64,000 nucleotides of DNA from contig JBOZIK010000001.1 in NCBI GenBank assembly GCA_051453625.1, positions 232,765,389-232,829,388 of the forward strand. The letters run 5' to 3'. The notes beneath the pieces were generated by a model that saw only the letters and a list, made by a program, of their open reading frames with translations, made no database searches and had not been told where the DNA came from. Each line of letters begins with the position of its first letter. Within the stretch, counting starts at the first letter, position 1. Origin of the DNA: Welwitschia mirabilis (taxonomy: Eukaryota; Gnetophyta; Gnetopsida; Welwitschiales). The position numbers were made by a program, and so were the translations under genes. Of this stretch, positions 21,715 through 33,189 are shown one piece after another.

Positions 21715-22915
21715 TGTTAGGATTTTATATGATAAATTGATATCAAACTAATATGATATTTATAAAATAAAATGTGATTTTATAGATGTAATAAACTGCA
21801 GGATTCATATCCAAAAGGTAGTAAGATTTGGACATGTTTTGATTAAAGTAACTTAATTTTCTATCTAAGGATTTAATGTAGGAGTCAATAAAACCTAGAA
21901 ATACTCATTTTGGAATACTTTATAAGGAGTCAACTAGATCTTTGAGGGATCAACCAAACCTAAAGATGTAATTTTCAAGCTTCTCCATATGTACTATGTT
22001 GTATGGGGTTGACCAGACTCATGTGGAGTCGACTGAACTCGAAGCAAACTGGTTAATTAGATTTTAGATGGGGGTGACCAAACTAAGTAATGTGAGTTAC
22101 TTGGATCGACCAAATGATAAATGGGACAATCAAATCAACTAATGTGAGTTACTCAAGTCAATTGAATGTTTAAGGGATAAACCGGTCAGAGTGGAAAGCA
22201 ATTTTCTAACTATTACTTCATTAAATCTATCTATTACAAATGTAAAATTCCTTTCAAAATATCTAAATAGTTATATTATAGGGAAATCTGTTTAAAGAAG
22301 CAACACTTAAAAACCAAAAGATCTTAACATTAGAATGGATTTTTGAAAAGGAAGGTTATACTTTTGATCTGAAGAGCTTATCTTTGTACCATCATTCTTA
22401 TCTCACTCAGAACTTACTTTTGTATCAAATATGAGAAATAAGGATCCATTTCATTTACTTAAGTGAGTTAGAGCATAAAGCCTTCATTCCCTCACTTACC
22501 ATTATGTAGTTCTGAAGTTTGAGACTAAGCCTGCAAAAGTCCATTTTTTGAAGGTTAAGACTAAGCCTACAAAAATCCATTTGAAAAGGTTAAGACTAAG
22601 ACTACAAAAGTCTGTTCTCTAAATATTGAAACGTAGTGTGGAAAAGTCTACTTTGTAAGGTTAAAGGCTAGCCTTAAAAACCTAGTGCATAGTGATGCAA
22701 CAAAGATCTAGAATAGTATTGGTTATTGACTGTCTTCTGAGAGTGGAGTAGGATGTATCTCGAACCACTATAAATATTGTCTTGTGTATTTCTTTGGTTT
22801 TACTTTTAAGTTTATTTTTTTATACATTTTTATATCATAATTTATTTATTGGATTCTAATAATTGTTTAAATTTTTAGTAGTCCTATTCACCCCCCAAGG
22901 ATTCACGATCCATCA
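21715..22915 (+). repeat. 3' LTR of the gag-only copia element
   Basis: Runs from TGTTAGGATTTTATATG to CACGATCCATCA. Near 22521-22660 it contains several short repeats with AAGGTTAAGACTAAGCCT and AAAAGTCCA, more numerous than in the 5' LTR. A TATA-like ACCACTATAAATATTG lies at about 22760. Confidence 0.9.
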
Positions 22916-22920
22916 AAGAT

Positions 22921-23073
22921 ATGTATCGCATATGCATCTTAATGAAGAAGCTAAGAAAAATCTCTTTATTGATAGTTTTCTTATTTCTATTGCTATTAAA
23001 GTATTTATGTTTTAACCAAAAACTTTAGCTAAGGCTATAAAGAAAGAAAAAAAAAAAAAAAAAAAAAAAAAAA
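22921..23073 (+). pseudogene. Chromovirus gag, copy 2, middle part after the copia insertion
   Basis: Continues 18352-18717: F-I-D-S-F-L-I-S and A-K-A-I-K-K-type blocks match copy 1 at 17509-17640. It ends in a run of 27 A at 23047-23073 exactly where copy 1 reads GAAAGCAAAACTAGG, then a 71-N gap, so the A-run may be a contig-end artefact. Confidence 0.7.
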
Positions 23074-23144
23074 NNNNNNNNNNNNNNNNNNNNNNNNNNN
23101 NNNNNNNNNNNNNNNNNNNNNNNNNNNNNNNNNNNNNNNNNNNN
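23074..23144. other. Assembly gap, 71 N
   Basis: Preceded by a 27-base A run. Confidence 0.95.
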
Positions 23145-23598
23145 AGGGAAATTAACCATAGGTATCTCAGAACAATAAGAATTGGAATTTCAGTAGGAAT
23201 GATATTAGTAGCAATAACAACAGAAATAGAAATTCAAACCAAAACAAACATGTAATACTGAAGAAGAATTAAAATATTCCCTATCAAAGTCATGTAAGCA
23301 ATTAACTGTAAAAATCCAATTTTAAGCAAAATCCTAAACAAAGTCATTATTAAGGTTAATATAATAATCGAATTTAATGCTTTAGTTAGAAAGGAAACAA
23401 CAAGATTAAATAATGTACATTACATACTAAGAGCTAGCCTAGACAATAATCAAAAAATTTTTAACGATTACATACCATTTAGCAACCAATAGAATGATTT
23501 TGAATAGAAATAAATAATCATGGGAGATAATTCTAAAGATCAGTGATAGAAGATAAATCTTTACTTAATAATATAAAAATAATTATTTTATTTAATTA
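23145..23598 (+). pseudogene. Chromovirus gag C-terminal part and start of the pol spacer
   Basis: One frame reads QNNKNWNFSRNDISSNNNRN, the Asn/Arg-rich segment that in chromovirus gag precedes the zinc knuckle. The knuckle itself is not recognisable and the frame soon breaks. The sequence stops at the left LTR of the Athila/Tat-like element (target copy TGGAG at 23599-23603). The continuation is at 37001, where a protease-RT of the same orientation begins. Confidence 0.6.
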
Positions 23599-23603
23599 TG
23601 GAG

Positions 23604-25175
23604 TGTTGTGGTGCATATTAGTACAAACGACAATGCTCAAAAAGATCCTATAATTCACAAATAACATAAATATTTTATATAACACAACACACTAATATAG
23701 ATGGAAGTGGATCTAAATGTCATAATCCATTGAAGGCCCAAGCTAAAAGAAAGAGAACTGATTTCAAAATAAAACACTTATGTATTCTAGCATAGAAATA
23801 GAATGTAATGTAGAAAATCATAATGCAAACACACTTATGAAAAGTTAATCTAGGAATAACAATGCACCTAAACTAATAATGATCAACCTTGAAAAAGTTA
23901 CCCTCATAATCTATATCACTTAAGAAACTGTTATAGAGTTAAAATCAATATAAAATATGAGGAATAGGTAACAAATAAACATAAAAAATAGAAAAAAATT
24001 ATTTTTATTAATCTAGAATCAACATCTATGTTACAAAGTAGCTGCGCCTTAATAGAGAAAGCACAACCCAACACTAAAGAAGATGCCTCTCTGTAAATAC
24101 TAAGGATGGATCTCTGGCCCTTCGATCTCCTATCATGAGAATTTTTGATAAAAGCAAAGACAAGACGTAGTCGAAGGTGAAATTAATACTTATTAACAAA
24201 TAGACTTATAAATATAAAATAGACAAATAAGTGTGGGCACAATCTTAATAGCCATGTAATAAACACAAAGATAAATGGAAAAAGTTAGGTAAATATTCAG
24301 TGGAGCACTATAATAGATGTTATCTTATTGGTTGTCTGAATGATACATGAGATGATGTCATCTCATAATAAATCCATATCATCTGCTAAATTGATTATAG
24401 TCAGTATTCTTATTGGNNNNNNNNNNNNNNNNNNNNNNNNNNNNNNNNNNNNNNNNNNNNNNNNNNNNNNNNNNNNNNNNNNNNNNNNNNNNNNNNNNNN
24501 NNNNNNNNNNNNNNNNNNNNNNNNNNNNNNNNNNNNNNNNNNNNNNNNNNNNNNNNNNNNNNNNNNNNNNNNNNNNNNNNNNNNNNNNNNNNNNNNNNNN
24601 NNNNNNNNNNNNNNNNNNNNNNNNNNNNNNNNNNNNNNNNNNNNNNNNNNNNNNNNNNNNNNNNNNNNNNNNNNNNNNNNNNNNNNNNNNNNNNNNNNNN
24701 NNNNNNNNNNNNNNNNNNNNNNNNNNNNNNNNNNNNNNNNNNNNNNNNNNNNNNNNNNNNNNNNNNNNNNNNNNNNNNNNNNNNNNNNNNNNNNNNNNNN
24801 NNNNNNNNNNNNNNNNNNNNNNNNNNNNNNNNNNNNNNNNNNNNNNNNNNNNNNNNNNNNNNNATTGATTATAGTCAGTATTCTTATTGGTTTAACTATT
24901 TTGTCATTCATACAGTCGTCCAAATCATGAGATGGGTAATAAGATTCTGATAAGTTTCCATGTAATGTATTATCCTCAATATTCATAGAAACTTTACTTT
25001 AAATAGGAAATATTGCAAACTACTTTAAATGCTATAAAATATTATGGAGATTGCATGTTTTTGTATCTTTTACCTTAGCTCTCCATTATCATGGAAATCC
25101 AGCATAAACCTATCTAATATCCTATAAAACTACTCAAAATATGCTATTAAATACAGTTAATTTGGTAGTGTAACA
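23604..25175 (-). repeat. 3' LTR of the Athila/Tat-like element
   Basis: On the minus strand it begins TGTTACACTACCAAATT. It aligns with 35913-36995 throughout, except for a 447-N gap at 24417-24863 that has no counterpart in the sister LTR. Confidence 0.85.
24417..24863. other. Assembly gap, 447 N, flanked by an exact 27-bp duplication
   Basis: The 27 bases ending at 24416 recur unchanged from 24864. The sister LTR near 36690-36720 has this segment once and continues without insertion. Confidence 0.95.
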
Positions 25176-25188
25176 TAGCCCCTCACTT
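25176..25188 (-). promoter_or_regulatory. Polypurine tract of the Athila/Tat-like element
   Basis: Minus strand AAGTGAGGGGCTA directly before the TGTTACACT start of the 3' LTR. Confidence 0.65.
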
Positions 25189-25599
25189 AGCCTTATTAGC
25201 CCTTGATAAAACCAGGTGATAAAATGTGATTGTAAACCAACTTGTTCAATAATAAAAACAACTAATATACTAAAAAATTATCTCAAAATTTTTTTTAGAA
25301 ATCTTAGAGAAATAGACTAAATTATAAAAAATAAAAAAAATAAACATTTTACTTGAATGAATAACTAGCCATACCATCATCCAGGTTGTCATGTAGATGA
25401 TAGGGAGGAGGACAGCCTCAAAAATAGTTCTTTGAAAACAAAAACCTATAAGATAATTTTTTTGGATAGATGATCAGTAAATGCATTTGTAATTAAAATT
25501 CTCCAACTAAAATGTACAATAAACAACAAAAAAGATTATGACAAATATAATTAATTTTCATCATAACATGTGAAAAGAAAGATAAGCATGAATATCAGA

Positions 25600-26960
25600 T
25601 AAAGTACACCATGCTAAACTCAAAATGATATGTGTATATATAATAATGAGTTTTAGTACAAAAATACATAGGATGGAAGATACAAAATATGAAAAAATCA
25701 CTCCCCTCGTCATCACATAATAAACTGGGTTTATGCAGTAGGCTTAGATATAGGAGGAGAAGATGGAGGATGCTTAGTATTAGTAGGGAAATGGAGGTCC
25801 AAATATGTAGAAATAGAATGAACCATACCATCTTATTGAACATAAACAACCTATGAAATATCAACTGTAACACTCTGTTATATAAATATAATGCACTAGC
25901 ATATGTCAATTATCTGATTGTCAAAGTGCTAGATCTTTCTCTCAACTATTAGGATCCTCTGCTCTAATGTCTGAGTTCTCTGATCTAGAGCCTGAATCCT
26001 CTGATTTAAAGTTTAGATATCATGATTAATAAAACCTTTAATGGTATTGGTGATCTTTTCTAGTAGGTCCTAGATTTACTCAAGTGTAACTTCAACTGTA
26101 GGTCTCTATACTTGAGGCTACTCTGCCTTTCCTCATACTTAGATGCTCATGTCTTGTAAATAGTAAGTGGAAGTCTGAATATGAGAAACATAATACTCAT
26201 CCATAGGCTCTGATATCCTAAAGTATCTAAATAAAGTTAAGAGGAGGCATGGATAACCTAGAGTCTATAATTGTTATGCCTTTACCATCGTCCCGAGTCT
26301 TCTTTAGATGAAAATTGGTAGATCCATCTGCTCTCACTACCTAAAAGCTACCAAAATCTATAGATGCAAGGCCATAGCATGAATATCATAAAATGATGGA
26401 CTAATTTTGTGAATTAGTCCTCTATAAAAAACTCTATATTTAGGGGTCAACTAAGTAACTAGAACTTCACACCTGTCTAATGTCAAATTGGCTAGGATGT
26501 CTAATGCAGTGCCATGCACTATCCCTATGGCCGAATAAATACATAAAATCCCTATAGCATCTAAATCTGTCACTATTGCAATATGATGTAGGAGTATGGC
26601 TATCTTATGATCCTGTATAAATGCTACAATCATGTTGGCTAGGTGACTATGAGAGTCTAGACATCGCTCAATGTGCATGATGTCAGAAAACTCTCTTATC
26701 TCTAATACATAGTACATCCCTCATGTATTGAAAATACATCATAACTAGAGATCTGAAAGCCTCTAGTTAAACTCAGGCTCTATCTTATTCATGAAATATC
26801 CAAAATGGTGCCAGACACAAATGGAGGCTATCTAAATAATCAATGATCAACTGTGTCAAGGAGGAGGATGTGTAGGCTTCACGTGCTTAACCTCTAATAT
26901 CACTAAATGGCCTACCTCCTACTTTAGGGCCTCATCCTTAGCCTCAACCTATCTAGCTCT
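25600..26960 (-). pseudogene. Possible extra ORF downstream of pol, with coiled coil
   Basis: In the element's sense, open stretches occur at 26717-26451 (88 codons) and, after stops, through 26240-25925. The latter reads LLEKITNTIKGFINHDI and then TLNQRIQALDQRTQTLEQRI, a regular heptad pattern built from ~21-bp DNA repeats at about 25930-26010. Position after integrase and before the polypurine tract is where Athila-clade elements carry an additional (env-like or other) ORF. I see no transmembrane or envelope motif, and the sequence is not one I can assign to a family. Whether it was ever translated is an inference from position and heptads. Confidence 0.4.
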
Positions 26961-27738
26961 ATGCATATGGGGCTTACTAAGTCAAAAATATGCAACAAAG
27001 TTATGCGAGATCGGATAAACAAGTTAAATATATCACATGGATGTTCAATAATGACTCATAAAATCAATTAAAAAAGAGCAAATGATAAAAATATGTCCTC
27101 ATCCTTTAAAATTGTTAATACATTCCAAATTATCTAATCGTAAGAATAAAATTGCGAAACACGTGAAAAATGGAAAAACAGTTTTTAAGTGGGCTCAACA
27201 TATGGTAAAAATTCGAAGTGCTCAAATTAAAACTATAATCTAGTAGAATCATAATCTAGTAGAATCATAGAACCTATTGAGCCGATTAATTTTCTCTAAA
27301 GGATCACTATGTTTTAATCTATAGTTTATTAGAAATTAAGTATGAAAGATAGAAAGTTAAAGTTTTCTTATAAAATACACAACTAATTATAACTTTCAAA
27401 ATATATGGTTAAAATCAAATCCATAAGTTCCAAATTAAAGAGTACAAGAAATTAATAGACATATGTGAAAACTATACATCAAAAGACTAAAAAATAAGAA
27501 AAAATTAAAAATAAAAAGGAGAGAAAAACATACCTCATCTTAAGAAATTCACAGAAAACTTGGAAATCTAGAAGCGAAATTGACTAGGACAAAATCCAAA
27601 ATAATGGCATGATCTAGGGGAATCATTGTTTCTTAAAGGAATGGGTAAAAATAACAAGAAAATGAAGAAAAATGAGGAAAAAAGGTTTGGGCCATAGTTT
27701 TATCATACTATCATCTAGTTGTATCATCTGGATGATAG

Positions 27739-28091
27739 NNNNNNNNNNNNNNNNNNNNNNNNNNNNNNNNNNNNNNNNNNNNNNNNNNNNNNNNNNNNNN
27801 NNNNNNNNNNNNNNNNNNNNNNNNNNNNNNNNNNNNNNNNNNNNNNNNNNNNNNNNNNNNNNNNNNNNNNNNNNNNNNNNNNNNNNNNNNNNNNNNNNNN
27901 NNNNNNNNNNNNNNNNNNNNNNNNNNNNNNNNNNNNNNNNNNNNNNNNNNNNNNNNNNNNNNNNNNNNNNNNNNNNNNNNNNNNNNNNNNNNNNNNNNNN
28001 NNNNNNNNNNNNNNNNNNNNNNNNNNNNNNNNNNNNNNNNNNNNNNNNNNNNNNNNNNNNNNNNNNNNNNNNNNNNNNNNNNNNNNNNNNN
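27739..28091. other. Assembly gap, 353 N, flanked by an exact 45-bp duplication
   Basis: The 45 bases ending at 27738 are repeated unchanged from 28092, the signature of overlapping contig ends that were not merged. ORFs drawn across this gap are meaningless. Confidence 0.95.
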
Positions 28092-29166
28092 ATAGTTTTA
28101 TCATACTATCATCTAGTTGTATCATCTGGATGATAGCCCTAGTATGACTCTTAGAAAAAAAATAGACTATCATCCAACTAGTATCATCTGGATGACCAAG
28201 TAAATGATGAGACTTTTAAAAATTTTGCAAAAATAAAGATATTAGCTAAGAAAGTTAGTCTCAGATATGATCATCAAGGTATCAAAATTTATCAGAAAGC
28301 TTAGAAAAGAAGAAAGGAAATGAAAAAGAAAATCATGAAAATCAGGATGAAGTGAAAAAAATTAAAACAAAAAAAAACTATGACTAAATAAAATAAACTA
28401 ATTAGATTGAAACCTATCAATGAAGAATGAATGAATTGCCTAAACTAAAAAGTAAAATAAGAGAAAGGATATAATTGCAAAAGGTATAAGAAATCTCATA
28501 AAAGCTATGAAACATAAAAGATGTTCTGATTAATCCCAATGCTTAAATGAAGAAATGATATTACATTAATGAACAGTAAGGAAACTACTAAATGATAAGG
28601 TCCTATGTAAAGATAAGAAAATGCAGAAATGACTTTTAAATAACAAACTAAAAAAAACCAAAGAAAAGAAAAACGAATATGGATATAAGAAATAAGACGA
28701 AGATTACTTATCTATCTTAAATTCTAACCTCACAAACCCCCAAGGAAGACATGATAAAGCCACCTGAGTAAAAATGCATGACGAAATGTATAAAATCCAT
28801 AAGTTCCACTCGAAAAAAGGTAGTAATTATGACAATACCAAAAATCAAGTCCTTAGAATAATGAATGATAAGATCAAAATCTACTCAAAAATAAACTCAC
28901 CTGCTCACATCCCACAGACACTCCTGAATACTCAAAAGTGAAATGATCATGTGGGAATACGAAGAGTTTAGAAAACAAGCAATGCCTTTAATAATACTAG
29001 GAACACCACTGTTTCCATATCCTCAAAATTTATTACAACCTTTCTATGATAAAGGGGCATAAACATAGTCAGAGAAGTAAGGACTCATAAAGCATAACCA
29101 ACTAACCCCCCAGTAGAGTTCCCATAGCTACCAACAATGCCAAAGGTTCCTTTCAAAAAAATTTAT

Positions 29167-29380
29167 NNNNNNNNNNNNNNNNNNNNNNNNNNNNNNNNNN
29201 NNNNNNNNNNNNNNNNNNNNNNNNNNNNNNNNNNNNNNNNNNNNNNNNNNNNNNNNNNNNNNNNNNNNNNNNNNNNNNNNNNNNNNNNNNNNNNNNNNNN
29301 NNNNNNNNNNNNNNNNNNNNNNNNNNNNNNNNNNNNNNNNNNNNNNNNNNNNNNNNNNNNNNNNNNNNNNNNNNNNNNNN
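29167..29380. other. Assembly gap, 214 N
   Basis: No obvious flanking duplication. Confidence 0.95.
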
Positions 29381-29700
29381 TGAAAGATTTAAAAAAAAAA
29401 CACTCTTAAATAATTAAAGATCTTACACCATTTAAAAAAAGCATAAGAATTAAGGCATATTACTTTAAATAAAGTCCATAAACATAAGAATGTCTCGAGA
29501 TTGAGTAAATCCAATCTTATCACTATAAAATACCCAACTATGAATACTAATCATGGGAACTTCATAAAGCAACACATAAGTCAAGTTTAAAAGATGATCA
29601 AGTCACATCATAACATTCACCAAAGAAATAAGCTAAGAAAGAATTCAAATAATGATAGGGTGGAGGTCCTTCTCATTAAGGGGAATCTCCAAAATAAGTG

Positions 29701-30900
29701 CTTCTACCATGTTTAAGATTGCATTGAAAGATCTTTTGTATAGTTTTAAACTTTATCCATTAACTTTCTATATCTTCTTAAGTCTCTAAGTTGAAAATAT
29801 TAATAGAGCCATTAGAATGCACTCTCTCTATAAGATAAGGAATTAACTATTTAGAGGTCAACTTGTTATTCAAAAGATGTACTATAGTTTTGTATAAAAG
29901 TACAAGTTAACTAGATTCAAACTTTTTGTAAAGTAACTTTTTATCATGTTTAAACTTAGCTTGGGCTTTATGAAGTAATTGATGATGTATAACATGAGTA
30001 TGTTTTTTATTAAGGTGGTCTAATTGGGCTAATCTATGTTTAAGATTTTCATGAAGATCCATAAGATTAAGTTGATAAGAAGCACAATAAGCGTTATAAC
30101 ACACATCAATAGGTAAAACACAAACTTTTCCATACATAAGTTCATAAGGTGAAAAAGCAAAAGAATTACATCAAGAAGTACGGTAAGCCTAAAAATCATC
30201 ATTAATCTTAGAAGCCCAAGATTTCTTATTAATAGAGATAAGTTTTTACAATATTTTTTTAATTTCTCTATTTGCATTTTTAGCTTGTACATTAGTCTAA
30301 GGATGATAAGCATAAGCTACTCTATGTTCTATTCCAATGGACAAAAGAAGTTTCCTAAAATATTGGTTAATAAAATGAGTCCCTTGATCACTAATGATAA
30401 TCTTAAGAAAACCAAATCACTGAAAAATATAAGTTCTAAGAAAATGACAAATAGTACAGGCATCATTCGAAGAAGCATGAACAACTTTAACTCATTTGGT
30501 AACATAATCTATAGCCACTAAAATGTAATTTTTATGATGAGAAGATAGGTGAATAGGACCTATAAAATTAATATCCCAATAGTTAAAAGGTTTACATTCA
30601 AGAATAGGTCTAAGAGACATCTTTTGAGCATGAATAAGGCTACTATAATGCTAACAAAGATTATACCTTCTTGCAAAATTAAAAGAATCCTGAAAAAAAG
30701 TAGCCCAAAAAAAACCAGAATGAAGAATTTTCATAGCCATTTTCTATTTACTAAAATGACCTCCACAAACACCACCATGACAAAGATGAAAGATATTAGA
30801 TTTTTCCTAATTAGGCATACATTTGTATATAATTTGACCTCTACACCTATGATACAGATGTGGCTCTAACTATTCATAGTCATCTATTCTATGGAAAAAG
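29701..30900 (-). pseudogene. Athila/Tat-like integrase
   Basis: The minus strand gives, in order, HAQKMSLRPILECKPFNYWD then INFIGPIHL, YILVAIDYVTK (first catalytic Asp present), FLRTYIFQ, IIISDQGTHFINQYF (second Asp present), HRVAYAYHP, a QAKNANREIKK block where the usual catalytic Glu of the third motif reads Lys, KSWASKINDDF, PYELMYGKVCVLPIDV and LHENLKHRLAQLDHLN, then KFKHDKKLLYKKF and a C-terminal L-V-L-L-Y block. Length and order match the integrase of Athila/Tat gypsy elements, which inserts cDNA into the genome in the nucleus. Single stops interrupt several blocks, and the Glu-to-Lys change would abolish activity. Confidence 0.85.
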
Positions 30901-31029
30901 GATTTGCATTAATTATAAGTCCAATGTTATGGAGTTTTTATGATAATAACATAATTAAGAATATCAACATACCAAGAAGGAGGATGACTAGAAGATATAG
31001 CAAAAAGTTGCTCATCCAAAAAAGAATCA

Positions 31030-31660
31030 TCAATAATAGAATCATCAAGAGGAGAAGAAAGACAAGATAAATGATTAACAACACAATTATGTTTTTNNNN
31101 NNNNNNNNNNNNNNNNNNNNNNNNNNNNNNNNNNNNNNNNNNNNNNNNNNNNNNNNNNNNNNNNNNNNNNNNNNNNNNNNNNNNNNNNNNNNNNNNTAAT
31201 AGAATCATCAAGAGGAGAAGAAAGACAAGATAAATGATCAGCAATAAAATTATGCTTTTCTAATTTATCAATGATGGTTAAGTTAAATTCTTGTATAAGG
31301 AGGATTTATCTAATCAATCTAGCACTCAAATCATTTTTAGTCATAAGGTAACGATTTGCAACATAGTTAGTATAAACATTTATATAAAAGCATAGATAAT
31401 GTCTAAGTGTATCAAGGTAAAAGATGTTTACTAACATTTCCTTCTCTATAGTAGTATAATTAATTTAAGTTCTAGATAGAGTTTTACTATGGTAAGATAT
31501 AACTATAAAATTATTTTCATATTTTTGATAAGGTACACCATCCATGACAAAATTACTAGCATCACACATCAATTCAAAATCTTTTTTCCAATTGGATTCC
31601 ACTATAATAGGAGCATTAGGAAGTTTACATTTAAGTCTATCAAAAGCAAGCTGACAAGAT
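31030..31660 (-). pseudogene. Athila/Tat-like RNase H
   Basis: Minus-strand translation: KLPNAPIIVESNWKKDFELM, CDASNF (catalytic Asp present), VISYHSKTLS, INYTTIEKEMLVNIFYLDTL (catalytic Glu present), VYTNYVANRYLM where the usual T-D-H reads T-N-Y, DLSARLIR, ILLIQEFNLTIID and IADHLSCLSSPLDDS (catalytic ADHLS Asp present). The domain degrades the RNA of the RNA/DNA hybrid. It follows the RT and precedes integrase. The loss of the third acidic residue and several stops indicate a dead copy. A 100-N gap lies near its 3' end. Confidence 0.85.
31097..31196. other. Assembly gap, 100 N, flanked by a near-identical ~60-bp duplication
   Basis: The end of RNase H (ADHLSCL region) is present on both sides with a few differences. 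Either unmerged haplotypes or collapsed repeat copies. Confidence 0.9.
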
Positions 31661-31799
31661 TCATTTTATTCAGATTTAGCTTTTTTTCTAATAACGAATG
31701 AAGGGGTTTATAAATGTTTACATAATCATGAATAAAATAATAATAAAAACCACAATAACCAAGAAAGAATCTAACTTGTTTTACATTTGTAGGGGGATT

Positions 31800-32470
31800 T
31801 AGGTTTTAAATAATACCAAACTTGTCAGAGTCCATCTTAATACCCTTTTTTGAAATATAATGTTCTAAAACAATTCCATTTTCAACTAAAAATAAATTTT
31901 TTTCCAACTCAAATGTAACCACTAGAAATGCATCTATAAAGAATTTTATCTAATCTTTCTAAGATTTGTTTAGAGTTTTTAACTTAAATAGAGAAGTCAT
32001 CCATAAAAATTTCTATTGAATCCATAAACATATAAAAAAAATTTCCATCATAGCACAATGAAAAGTACTAGAAGCATTGCAAAGTTCAAAAGGCATGCAT
32101 CAAAAAGTAAAAAGACCAAAAAGTGAAGTGAAAGTGGTTTTAGCCTAATGTTCACTAGCAATACAAACCTGATTGTAACCACTATATTCATCAAGAAAAT
32201 AATAAAATGAATGGCCCAAAATTCTATTAAGTATCTGATTAAGAAAATGTAAAGGATAATGATCTTTTTTAATTACTTCATTTAATTTTATAATATCAGT
32301 GCACATCCTTCATTTTTTACCTTTATTATACAGTATGATCAAAGGCCCAATACACTTATTATTAGCTATGGCATAAATAATTTTAGCATCCATTAATTTT
32401 ATGATTTCATCTTTAATAACTTGCTTAAGGGCTGGATTAAGTCTATATTATGGTTGCTTAATAGGTTTTT
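31800..32470 (-). pseudogene. Athila/Tat-like reverse transcriptase
   Basis: In order on the minus strand: RLNPALKQVIKDEIIKLMDA, KIIYAI, a decayed C-I-D-Y-R-K-L-N equivalent, IKKDHYPLHFLNQILNRILG, HSFYYFLDEYSGYNQV (first catalytic Asp present), KTTFTSLFGLFTF, CMPFELCNASSTF, then FMDDF at 32007-31993 with both Asp codons intact, and GIVLEHYISKKGIKMDSDK. The FMDD lies in a different frame from the preceding blocks, so there is a frameshift near 32030, and scattered stops. This enzyme would have copied element RNA into cDNA. The spacing and the P-x-L-K-x-V-I-K-x-E-I opening are characteristic of the Athila/Tat clade. Confidence 0.9.
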
Positions 32471-33189
32471 TATTATTTTAAAAGTAGATTTTATAATGAA
32501 TGATTAAGGTAGGAATGGTTGTTAAATCTTTATAAAATCAAGTAAATACATTTACCTTAGATTGCAAAAGAGAGATTAAGCTCGATTCTTGTTGAAGGAA
32601 AAGATTTTCATTAATTATGAAAGGTTTGTTTAGATCATTATTCAAATAAAGTGTATGTTAGTTTATTAGATAAAGGTTTCAGATTCAGATTAAATTTAGA
32701 TTTTTATTTTCTATTAAATTTTTAGGAAAATCCACTATCGTCTGAGACTATCATCCAAACATCAGTACTGGATGACCACCCTTAAAATAAGAAATCTTAG
32801 TATTACTCAGATCTCAAACTTTTACATAATTGACAGACTTAATCTTTCTACTCTATAGATTAAAATAATCAATTTCTAAATGGTCAAAATTAAGTTAATC
32901 TTTATTAAAAGCTTTCAAGTTGTCTACTTCAAGTTGATCATCAAAAAAAGTTGGTTCATAAAGCATTAACGATCTTTCTTCAAGTGAAAGATGCTTTAAA
33001 AATAAAGTTAGCTTTAGTTTTTATTTCACACTCAAATCAGTACCTAAAAATTTTTCAACAACATTAAACACTTATTGAAAACTTCTTATTTTCTAAATAA
33101 TACTCCATCAAATTTGTACTTGTATCTATAATACAATGGGTTGTTACACAAGAATCTCTATTTAGAAGTAAAGGATAACACTATTATGT

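Larger units (their letters stand above)
18723..22915 (+). mobile_element. Gag-only Ty1/copia element, nested in gypsy gag
   Basis: Two ~1.2 kb LTRs (18723-19970 and 21715-22915) flank a 1.7 kb interior that holds an iMet primer site, one gag and a polypurine tract, with no protease, integrase, RT or RNase H. AAGAT at 18718-18722 and 22916-22920 is the 5-bp target duplication. The paralogous gag at 17504-17508 has a single AAGAT, which is the unoccupied site. The first LTR has lost its TG start (TTTTAGG against TGTTAGG). This is a clear non-autonomous, gag-only insertion. Confidence 0.9.
26961..29700. other. 3' untranslated region of the Athila/Tat-like element
   Basis: AT-rich, no coding motif. 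It contains two N gaps and three copies of an ATCATCTGGATGA palindromic word (27723-27736, 28121-28134, 28183-28195). Confidence 0.5.

Noticed and set aside
24340-24986. Long open frames on both strands (151-207 codons)
   Set aside because: They consist almost wholly of N bases in an assembly gap inside an LTR.
27672-28173. Open frames of 142-153 codons across 27739-28091
   Set aside because: Produced by a 353-N gap flanked by duplicated sequence. No real coding.
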